This document shows, one piece after another, positions 25,400-31,436 of a stretch of 31,436 nucleotides of DNA. The stretch lies in assembly GCA_946222285.1 (NCBI GenBank), contig CAMIIP010000019.1, positions 1 through 31,436 of the forward strand. The letters run 5' to 3'. The stretch is from an uncultured Rothia sp. (GTDB lineage: Bacteria > Actinomycetota > Actinomycetes > Actinomycetales > Micrococcaceae). Each line of letters opens with the position of its first letter. Position 1 is the stretch's first letter. The notes below the pieces were generated by a model that ran no database searches, was not told the DNA's origin, and was given only the letters and a program-made list of their open reading frames with translations. The position numbers were made by a program, and so were the translations under genes.

Positions 25400-25429
25400 A
25401 CGAGCGTTAGGTGGCCCTCTCGGAGCATC

Positions 25430-26116
25430 GTGAAAAAGACTTCTATTCGCCGTAACGTAACCCGCTCAGCAGCAGCTCTTGTAGTTGGTGGCGCAGCAGT
25501 AGCATCTTTCGCTGCTCCCGCAAACGCAGCATCAGAGTCAACCTGGGATGCGCTGGCACAGTGCGAGTCCGGTGGTAACTGGGCTATCAACACCGGCAAC
25601 GGCTTCTACGGTGGTCTACAGTTTACTCAGCAGTCATGGAATGGTGCAGGTGGCACTGGTTCACCTGCAGGTGCTTCAAAGGCTGAGCAGATTCGTGTTG
25701 CAGAGAACCTGCTTTCCATGCAGGGCTGGGGCGCATGGCCCGCTTGCTCCGCAAAGCTTGGTCTTTCCGGATCCGGAGAAGTAGCAAACCCCTCCGCTGC
25801 AGCTCCTGTTGCTGAATCCACAGTAACTACTCAGGCTGACACCGTTACCGAAGCTCCTGTTGCTGAAGAAGCACCGGTACTTACTGAAGAGGCTCCCGCC
25901 GCTGTTGAGGCACCTGCAGCTCAGGCTCCTGCTACTGTTGAGGCGCCCGTAGCTCAGGCTCCTGTTGCTTCCGCTAACACTTACGTAGTGCAGGCTGGCG
26001 ATACCCTTTCGGAAATCGCACACGCTAACGGCTATGCTTCCTACTGGGATCTTGCAACAGCTAACGGCATCACCAACCCCGATTTGATCGAGGTAGGTCA
26101 GGTTATTAACCTCTAA
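25430..26116 (+). CDS. rpf: Resuscitation-promoting factor-like transglycosylase with LysM domain
   Basis: This is a secreted muralytic enzyme that cleaves peptidoglycan and promotes growth resumption. The start is GTG 25430, four bases after GGAG; the frame is open upstream to 25265 but that part is leader. The 228 residues show a signal peptide (KKTSIRRN..., hydrophobic core, cleavage near APANA-ASE, ~33). The Rpf fold follows (WDALAQCESGGNW with catalytic Glu46; GFYGGLQFTQQSW; WGAWPACSAKLG). An Ala/Pro/Glu-rich linker comes next (about 115-180), and a C-terminal LysM domain (YVVQAGDTLSEIAHANGY) binds peptidoglycan. The family often has riboswitch-controlled leaders in actinobacteria, and a structured leader precedes this gene too. 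Confidence 0.93.
   Translation: MKKTSIRRNVTRSAAALVVGGAAVASFAAPANAASESTWDALAQCESGGNWAINTGNGFYGGLQFTQQSWNGAGGTGSPAGASKAEQIRVAENLLSMQGWGAWPACSAKLGLSGSGEVANPSAAAPVAESTVTTQADTVTEAPVAEEAPVLTEEAPAAVEAPAAQAPATVEAPVAQAPVASANTYVVQAGDTLSEIAHANGYASYWDLATANGITNPDLIEVGQVINL
25904..25969 (+). repeat. Tandem 33-bp repeat in the rpf linker
   Basis: Bases 25904-25936 and 25937-25969 are two imperfect copies encoding VEAPAAQAPAT and VEAPVAQAPVA. They are in frame, so copy-number change would alter only linker length between the catalytic and LysM domains. Confidence 0.75.
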
Positions 26117-26154
26117 GCTAACTGAGGCTGAGGGGCTAATCCCCGATATTTGGG

Positions 26155-26191
26155 AAAACCCGCGTTGAGTTTAGTCTCGACGCGGGTTTTT
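26155..26191 (+). terminator. Strong terminator after rpf
   Basis: A 15-bp stem (26155-26169 with 26176-26190, one wobble) around TTTAGT has four A at its 5' base and five T at its 3' side. The remaining ~105 bp to gatC show no further gene. Confidence 0.93.
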
Positions 26192-26297
26192 ACTTGTCTA
26201 TCAATCACCGGTATCTTGCTCGGTTAACGAATGCTCCAAATTTGCTGGGGAGAGCTAGACTGGTGAAGGAAAACTTTTCGCCACTAACGGAGAATTT

Positions 26298-26594
26298 ATG
26301 TCTGACATTACGCGTGAGACGGTTGCCCACCTTGCGGAGCTGGCTCATATTGAAATGACGGACGCCGAGTTGCAGGCACTTGCCTCGGAACTCGGTGTGA
26401 TCGTCGAATCTGTAGCATCGGTATCAAAGGCGGTTTCCGAAGATATTCCGGCTACCTCCCACCCCCTTCCCCTGCAGAACGTTTTCCGTGAAGACGTTGT
26501 GGGAAAGACCTTGACCGCTGAAGAAGCTCTATCGGGCGCCCCCGATCAGGAAGACGGCAAGTTCAAGGTTCCCGCTATTTTGGAAGAAAGCTAA
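26298..26594 (+). CDS. gatC: Glutamyl-tRNA(Gln)/aspartyl-tRNA(Asn) amidotransferase subunit C
   Basis: GatC bridges and stabilises GatA and GatB in the enzyme that converts Glu-tRNA(Gln), or Asp-tRNA(Asn), to the amidated form. The 98 residues show ITRETVAHLAELAHIEMTDAE at the start and the tail LPLQNVFREDVVGKTLT...ALSGAPDQEDGKFKVPAIL, both typical. The start ATG has CGGAGAA upstream. It heads a gatC-gatA-gatB operon. Confidence 0.96.
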   Translation: MSDITRETVAHLAELAHIEMTDAELQALASELGVIVESVASVSKAVSEDIPATSHPLPLQNVFREDVVGKTLTAEEALSGAPDQEDGKFKVPAILEES

Positions 26595-26606
26595 GAGGTA
26601 GTGCTG

Positions 26607-28196
26607 ATGAATGAACTCATTAAACTTTCCGCAGCAGAACTCGTTGAAAAGCTGAAGTCTTCGGAGATTTCCTCGGTGGAGCTCACCCAGGCTCATCTCG
26701 ATCGTATCGAGGCTACCGATGGGCAGGCGCTAGATGAAGCTAACCGGGCTGCTGGTAAAAACGGTCTCAACGCTTTCCTGCATATCAATGCCGAAGAAGC
26801 TCTGGCTGTGGCGGCAGAAGTTGATAAGGCACGCGGCGCGGGTGAAGAACTCCCCGAACTTGCTGGCGTTCCTATCGCTATTAAAGATTTAATTGTAACT
26901 AAGGGGCAGCCCACCACTGCGGCTTCCCGCATGCTTGAGGGCTGGATGAGCCCCTACGATGGCACCGTGACTCAGAAAGTTCGCGCCGCCCGTATGCCAA
27001 TCTTGGGTAAGACAAACCTCGATGAGTTTGCGATGGGCTCATCTACCGAGCACTCTGCTTTTGGTGTAACCCGCAATCCCTGGACCTTGGATCGTGTTCC
27101 TGGCGGTTCCGGTGGTGGCTCTGCCGCTGCTGTCTCGGCTTTCCAGGCTCCTCTGGCATTGGGTACTGACACTGGCGGTTCAATTCGTCAGCCCGCTGCG
27201 GTAACCGGCTCTGTTGGCGTCAAGCCCACCTATGGTTCCATCTCTCGCTACGGCGTCATCGCTATGGCGTCTTCACTCGATCAGGTGGGCCCTTGCACCC
27301 GTACCGTACTCGATGCGGCTCTGCTTCATGAGGTCGTCGGTGGTTATGATCCCAAGGACTCCACCTCGCTCAATGAAGCTGTTGGCCCCTATGTTGCTCA
27401 GGCGCGCCAGGGTGCTACCGAAGGCGGTTTGAAGGGTCTGCGCGTCGGCGTGATTAAAGAGCTCACCGGTGAAGGCTTCCAAGAGGGCGTCACCGCTCGT
27501 TTTAACGAATCCTTAGAACTTCTCAAAGAAGCCGGTGTTGAAATCGTTGAGGTTTCCCTGCCTTCTGTCAAAGAAGCTCTGGGCGCTTACTACCTGATTA
27601 TGTCTTCTGAGGTTTCCTCCAACCTGGCGAAGTACGACGGCGTTCGCTTCGGCCTGCGTAAGCTACCCGAAGAAGGCCCCGTGACTATCGAGCGCGTGAT
27701 GAGCGCTACCCGTGCCGCAGGCTTTGGCGCCGAAGCTAAGCGCCGCATTATTCTCGGTACCTACGCTCTTTCTGCCGGTTACTACGATGCCTACTATGGC
27801 TCTGCGCAGAAGGTCCGTACCCTGATCCAGCGCGATTATGCTGCTGCTTTTGAAAAGTGCGACGTTCTGGTTTCGCCTACCGCTCCCACCACCGCCTACA
27901 AGCTGGGGGAGAAGACCGAGGGCGATCCTATGGCTATGTACCTAGGTGATATTGCTACTGTGCCCACTAACCTGGCCGGCGTACCGTCCATTTCTCTGCC
28001 TGCTGGTCTGGCTGATGAAGACGGACTACCTGTAGGTATCCAGTTCACCGCTCCTGCGCACGAGGATGCCCGTCTCTACCGTGCTGGTGCCGGACTAGAA
28101 ACCTTGCTGAACAACAAGTGGGGCGCTCCTTTGTGGACGCAGATGCCCGACACCGAATCCTTGATTCGCGATTTCGACTTTGGGGGAGCTAAGTAA
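26607..28196 (+). CDS. gatA: Aspartyl/glutamyl-tRNA amidotransferase subunit A
   Basis: GatA releases ammonia from glutamine for the transamidation. The 529 residues carry the amidase signature: catalytic Lys in VPIAIKDLIVTKG, GKTNLDEFAMGSSTE, and GGSGGGSAAAVSA plus GTDTGGSIRQPAA, which hold the Ser-cisSer-Lys triad. The C-terminal AGVPSISLPAGL and GLPVGIQF segments are also typical. ATG 26607 is taken because GAGG lies eight bases upstream; GTG 26601 is too close. gatB starts on the last base of its stop codon. Confidence 0.96.
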   Translation: MNELIKLSAAELVEKLKSSEISSVELTQAHLDRIEATDGQALDEANRAAGKNGLNAFLHINAEEALAVAAEVDKARGAGEELPELAGVPIAIKDLIVTKGQPTTAASRMLEGWMSPYDGTVTQKVRAARMPILGKTNLDEFAMGSSTEHSAFGVTRNPWTLDRVPGGSGGGSAAAVSAFQAPLALGTDTGGSIRQPAAVTGSVGVKPTYGSISRYGVIAMASSLDQVGPCTRTVLDAALLHEVVGGYDPKDSTSLNEAVGPYVAQARQGATEGGLKGLRVGVIKELTGEGFQEGVTARFNESLELLKEAGVEIVEVSLPSVKEALGAYYLIMSSEVSSNLAKYDGVRFGLRKLPEEGPVTIERVMSATRAAGFGAEAKRRIILGTYALSAGYYDAYYGSAQKVRTLIQRDYAAAFEKCDVLVSPTAPTTAYKLGEKTEGDPMAMYLGDIATVPTNLAGVPSISLPAGLADEDGLPVGIQFTAPAHEDARLYRAGAGLETLLNNKWGAPLWTQMPDTESLIRDFDFGGAK

Positions 28197-29701
28197 TGTC
28201 AGAAGAAATTTTGAGCTTTGAAGAAGCCCTAGAGAAGTATGATCCCGTGCTGGGCTTTGAAGTACACGTTGAGCTGAACACTAAAACCAAGATGTTCGAC
28301 GACGCTCCTAATGAGTTCGGCGATACCCCGAACACTAACGTCACTCCGGTTTCGCTCGGTTTGCCCGGTGTGCTTCCGGTAGTTAACGGTGTTGCGGTTG
28401 AATCTGCTATCAAACTGGGTCTGGCTCTAGGCTGTGATATCGCTGAAGTTTCGCACTTCGCGCGAAAGAACTACTTCTACCCCGATACTCCCAAGAACTT
28501 CCAGACCTCTCAGTTTGATGAGCCGATTGCCGAAAACGGTTCGATTGATATTGAGCTAGAAGATGGCACTGTGTTTACCATCGAGATTGAGCGTGCGCAC
28601 ATGGAAGAAGACGCGGGCAAGCTCAACCATATGGGTGGCTCGACCGGACGTATCCAGGGTGCCGAATTCTCGTTGGTTGACTACAATCGCGCAGGTGTTC
28701 CTCTGATTGAAATTGTGACCCGCCCCATCGTGGGGGCAGGGGAACGGGCTCCTGAGCTAGCACGAGCTTACGTTGCTGCTATTCGTGAAATCGTCAAGAA
28801 CTTGGGTATCTCTGATGCTCGGATGGAACGCGGTAACGTGCGTTGCGACGCTAACGTCTCACTCATGCCCAAGGGCACCACCGAATTCGGTACCCGTACC
28901 GAAACCAAGAACGTGAACTCGCTCCGCTCGGTAGAGCGTGCGGTTCGCTATGAGATTCAGCGCCACGCAGCCGTTCTGGATTCCGGCGCGAAAATCGTTC
29001 AGGAAACCCGCATGTGGCACGAGGATACTCGTGAAACCACCGCAGGTCGCCCCAAATCTGATGCAGATGACTACCGCTACTTCCCTGAACCTGATCTGGT
29101 ACCTGTTGTTACCGATTCGGAGTGGATTGAGCGCCTCCGCGCCGAACTCCCAGAGCCTCCTGCCGCGCGTCGTCGTCGTTTGAAGAATGACTGGGGATAC
29201 TCCGATGAAGAGTTCCGCGCCGTCGTCAACGCTGGCGCCATGGACGCTATCGAAGAGACCGTTGCCGCTGGCGCAAGCCCCGCTGTTGCCCGTAAATGGT
29301 GGATGGGAGAAATCGCTCGTATCGCTAAGGTTCGCGAAGTTGATCTGACCGAGACTGGCGCAACCGCTCAGACCGTGGTGGAGCTAAACAAGCTCATCGA
29401 GCAGAAGAAAATCAACGATAAAATCGCTCGTCAGGTGCTGGAATTTGTGATCGCCGGTGAGGGTAGCCCCGCCGAGATCGTAGAGAAACGCAGTTTAGCG
29501 GTTGTATCCGACGACGGCGCACTGACCACAGCGATTGACGACGCGCTGGCAGCTATGCCGGACGTTGCCGATAAGATCCGCAGTGGCAAGGTTCAGGCAG
29601 CCGGAGCTATCGTAGGTCAGGTTATGAAGGCGACTCGCGGTCAGGCAGATGCAGCCCGTGTACGCGAGCTCATCCTAGAGAAGCTCGGAGTCGAAGGCTA
29701 A
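28196..29701 (+). CDS. gatB: Aspartyl/glutamyl-tRNA amidotransferase subunit B
   Basis: GatB phosphorylates the mischarged aminoacyl-tRNA and receives ammonia from GatA. The 501 residues show the cradle domain with PVLGFEVHVELNTKTKMF, LGLPGVLPVVN, KNYFYPDTPKNFQTSQF, HMEEDAGKL, DYNRAGVPLIEIVT, RCDANVSL and TETKNVNS. The YqeY-like tail domain (IDDALAAMPDVADKIRSGKV) binds tRNA. Its start overlaps the gatA stop by one base (TAATG), so translation is coupled. Confidence 0.96.
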   Translation: MSEEILSFEEALEKYDPVLGFEVHVELNTKTKMFDDAPNEFGDTPNTNVTPVSLGLPGVLPVVNGVAVESAIKLGLALGCDIAEVSHFARKNYFYPDTPKNFQTSQFDEPIAENGSIDIELEDGTVFTIEIERAHMEEDAGKLNHMGGSTGRIQGAEFSLVDYNRAGVPLIEIVTRPIVGAGERAPELARAYVAAIREIVKNLGISDARMERGNVRCDANVSLMPKGTTEFGTRTETKNVNSLRSVERAVRYEIQRHAAVLDSGAKIVQETRMWHEDTRETTAGRPKSDADDYRYFPEPDLVPVVTDSEWIERLRAELPEPPAARRRRLKNDWGYSDEEFRAVVNAGAMDAIEETVAAGASPAVARKWWMGEIARIAKVREVDLTETGATAQTVVELNKLIEQKKINDKIARQVLEFVIAGEGSPAEIVEKRSLAVVSDDGALTTAIDDALAAMPDVADKIRSGKVQAAGAIVGQVMKATRGQADAARVRELILEKLGVEG

Positions 29702-29718
29702 AAACCTCTATTCGATTC

Positions 29719-29763
29719 AAAGAACCGCCCGCTGAACTGTAATGTTTGCGGGCGGTTCTTTTA
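29719..29763 (+). terminator. gatCAB terminator 1
   Basis: AAAGAACCGCCCGC (29719-29732) pairs perfectly with GCGGGCGGTTCTTT (29748-29761), a 14-bp stem with a 15-nt loop, followed by T and then A-rich sequence. Confidence 0.9.
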
Positions 29764-29781
29764 AAAGAATCAAGAAATAGG

Positions 29782-29823
29782 AAGAGCCGGTAGCGGAGTA
29801 ATCTCACGCTACCGGCTCTTTTC
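29782..29823 (+). terminator. gatCAB terminator 2 (tandem)
   Basis: AAGAGCCGGTAGCG (29782-29795) pairs perfectly with CGCTACCGGCTCTT (29807-29820), followed by TT. The stem is unrelated in sequence to the one 20 bp upstream. It may back up the first terminator or act on the minus strand, since A residues precede the stem. Confidence 0.85.
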
Positions 29824-29824
29824 C

Positions 29825-30061
29825 GTATGAGTAGGTGGGGAAATCCTCTCACACATGACACCTGAGCCACCAGAAAAGCTCGAAGTATCTTGCACATCGC
29901 ATAAAACAAAGGTCGGGTTAACAATCAAAACCCAATTCTGTAGGTTAGAGATTTCTTAGCCAAAGGAAATCTCTAAGCGACGTTTTTATTCTAAAAGAGA
30001 TGGTGTCGCCCTTACGGCGCAAGTATGCTTACTTATCAAAATTTCTTGAAATAATTTCTCA
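29825..30061. other. Non-coding stretch with several inverted repeats upstream of the recombinase
   Basis: No gene is supported here. Inverted repeats are TTAGAGATTTC/GAAATCTCTAA (29945-29955 with 29966-29976), AAGTATGCTTACTT (30021-30034) and ATTTCTTGAAAT (30041-30052). A T run (29983-29987) after the first makes it terminator-like. The group lies directly before the serine recombinase start codon, where a recombination (res-type) site would be expected. Confidence 0.5.
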
Positions 30062-30088
30062 ATGTTACAGATAGAAAAGAAGTTCTTC

Positions 30089-30901
30089 GAGGGTTATGCA
30101 TAAGGGGGCACCAACCCCAAAAAAACACCAACCCACCCACCAGAAGAAAACGCCCTCCCATACACTCGCAGAGGACGCCTGAACCCGTATACAACACCCG
30201 CCACACCCTTAACATGAGCAATCACCGGCTCCACCACCGAACACTTAGCACTCAGCACCCGGTTCACCACCTTCTGCTCCTTCGATAACCGACCCCAACA
30301 GGCTTCTTCACCGGGGTCAAAATCCCCAGCCCCACAGATCCCTGATCGCCCAGAGTCGAAGACAAATCCAGCAGCTGATCAAGACGGTGCTCCCTGAAAG
30401 CAAAAGCATCATGCCGGGCTCCATCAGCCGGGCAGGTAATAGCGACGAGCAGTTTCCCCTTCAAACGTGCAGAGCACCTGGTGGTTATACCCGGTACGCT
30501 TATGCTTCCCGGAGTAAAGTTTTCTCCCCTTGTGAGCGCCAGTTCCACACGGGGAATCAAGGTTCCATCAACAACGGCGGACTCAGGGTAGGTGAAAGAT
30601 GATTCCAGGGACCGGACGGAGCTTTTGAGTGCTGTTGTGTCGCAGGTAGATCAGGGGCATGGTCAAAGCGTCAGTGAGGGTGATTTTGCGGTCTCTGGTG
30701 GCCGGTGGGTTCCAGATGATGGTGGCGCTGATGAGGGTGAGGAGGGTGGTGTATTGCTCGGGTGTAGTCCGGTGGTATGTTTGGTGGGCAACGGTCTTTT
30801 TTGGTGTGGCTGAGGTTATTTCTGGCGATTTAACTCTCAAGATTGCCGCTGGGTGGGGCCGTTGTCTAGTGGGTGGGGTTTACCCCTTATGCATAACCCT
30901 C
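30089..30901 (-). mobile_element. Defective IS5-family-like insertion sequence, 813 bp
   Basis: GAGGGTTATGCATAAGGGG at 30089-30107 is repeated perfectly inverted at 30883-30901, and similarity continues loosely inward (CACCAACCCC versus TAAACCCC). Between them, minus-strand transposase fragments are found in several frames. The size and transposase type suit the IS5 group. No target duplication is visible at the ends. The element interrupts the first codons of the serine recombinase gene. Confidence 0.82.
30110..30840 (-). pseudogene. IS5-family DDE transposase, multiply frameshifted
   Basis: Minus-strand fragments in order: the N-terminal part from TTG 30840 has TPEQYTTLLTLI, WNPPATRDRKITLTDAL and LIYLRHNSTQKL. 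The catalytic part has SAVVDGTLIPRVE, in which the first DDE aspartate lies in VDGT. Then comes GKHKRTGYNHQVLCT in a shifted frame, and GARHDAFAFREHRLDQLLD with GDQGSVGLGILTPVKKP back in the first one. The C-terminal fragment reads VWRVLYTGSG. At least three frame changes are needed to join them, so no active transposase is made. The family call rests on pattern recognition. Confidence 0.8.
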
Positions 30902-31436
30902 ATTGGTTATGCCAGAGTCTCCACCAAAGACCAATACGAATCCCTCCACGCCCAAGAAAGAGTCCTCTACAACGTCGGATGCGAAAAAATCTACACAGAA
31001 GTAGCTAGCAGGGTCAAAACCGCTCGACCTAAACTACTTGCAGCCTTGAGAGCATCCCGCGAAGGCAACACCCTCATCGTGACCAGGCTGGATCGTCTAG
31101 GCCGTAGCACCTTAGAGACTCTCAAGACTGTTGCCGAGATGATGCCAAAGGAGTGCGCGTCAAAGCACTAGACCTGGACCTGGACACCAGAACCCCAGCC
31201 GGTTACATGGTCCTGGCAGTGATTAGCTCCTTGGCTCAATGGGAAAGAGACACCCTCGTGGAACGCACCAAGGAAGGGCTGGCTCATGCCCGCCAGAATG
31301 GTTGGGTCGGTGGCCGCCCCACTGCTTTGAATAATATTCAACGGCAAGCGGTCATAGCCTCTTTGGAAAAAGGAATGAACCTCCCCCATTACGTTCTAAG
31401 TAGTTCCACCGGAGGGCTCCGAGGATTCATTACGTA
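30902..31436 (+). pseudogene. Serine recombinase (resolvase/invertase), interrupted and frameshifted, runs off window
   Basis: The catalytic domain reads IGYARVSTKDQYESLHAQE (nucleophilic Ser in RVST), then ARPKLLAALRASREG and TRLDRLGRSTLETLKTVAEM with the active-site arginines. The frame is lost at about 31141. It resumes one frame over as AKGVRVKALDLDLDTRTPAG, ISSLAQWERDTLVERTKEGL and the linker GGRPTALNN, and continues past the window end into the DNA-binding domain. One missing G (ATG GAT read as ATGAT) explains the break. The 5' end abuts the IS. ATG 30062 with codons MLQIEKKFF (30062-30088) on the other side of the IS joins in frame to IGYARVST, so the IS sits after codon 9. Confidence 0.85.

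Noticed and set aside
25384..25402. GAAGCCAGGGGACTGG resembles the 3' box of cobalamin riboswitches
   Set aside because: The rest of the cobalamin core is absent; a small GNRA hairpin explains it.
25265..25429. Upstream extension of the rpf reading frame (55 extra residues)
   Set aside because: The extension precedes a typical signal peptide, its codons overlap strong RNA stems, and GTG 25430 has a good ribosome site.
25200..25429. ydaO-type c-di-AMP riboswitch, expected before actinobacterial rpf genes
   Set aside because: None of its conserved segments (such as the GGGGUNAAUC or CAGCUAAC parts) can be found in this leader.
29670..29924. 84-residue minus-strand frame over the gatB terminators
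   Set aside because: It runs through two perfect terminator stems and has no protein-like features.

Overview
The window looks like the chromosome of a moderate-GC actinobacterium of the Micrococcaceae, most likely Rothia. The inference rests on the actinobacterial acyl-CoA carboxylase set (AccA with fused biotin domain, AccD, small epsilon subunit AccE, maf and birA close by), an Rpf with a LysM domain, an Rv1264-like adenylyl cyclase, GatCAB, and a codon use less GC-biased than most of the phylum. The genus is a judgement from memory, not a search result.

Region by region. (1) 35-3577: a lactococcin-972-type bacteriocin locus in decay. It has a shattered precursor gene (55-274), a stem-loop, a DUF1430-type integral membrane gene split by one in-frame TGA (349-2289), an intact ABC ATPase, a small membrane-anchored protein and a strong terminator. 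An 18-bp near-identical direct repeat brackets it. (2) 3602-6941, minus strand: a metabolite:H+ symporter gene with a 1-nt frameshift, and the carboxylase alpha subunit. Upstream of that is maf (7009-7692). (3) 7829-13364, plus strand: an unusually short NAD-glutamate dehydrogenase, a dicarboxylate/amino-acid:cation symporter and a TM2-like membrane protein. (4) 13375-18803, minus strand: an oxidoreductase, a DUF885 metallopeptidase-like gene frameshifted at an A6 tract, accE, accD and a YciI-like protein. (5) 18980-24888, plus strand: birA, a PH-domain membrane protein, a class III adenylyl cyclase translationally coupled to a PP2C phosphatase, and ligA. (6) 24889-26190: a long leader and an Rpf/LysM gene; the last ~190 nt of the leader can fold into several hairpins plus a perfect 8-bp pseudoknot. 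(7) 26298-29701: the gatCAB operon, followed by two back-to-back terminators. (8) 29825-31436: a decayed mobile segment in which an IS5-like element with 19-bp perfect inverted repeats sits inside the first codons of a serine recombinase gene that also carries a frameshift.

How the parts fit. AccA, AccD, AccE and BirA together form and biotinylate an acyl-CoA carboxylase, but the usual actinobacterial cluster is split here by a block containing glutamate uptake and oxidation genes. LigA, GatCAB, Maf and Rpf are housekeeping. The cyclase-phosphatase pair is a signalling unit. Six genes carry inactivating lesions. This could be real reductive decay, or partly draft-sequence error at the single-base indels.

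The strongest candidates for something undescribed are the degenerate bacteriocin/immunity locus at the left end and the pseudoknotted rpf leader RNA.
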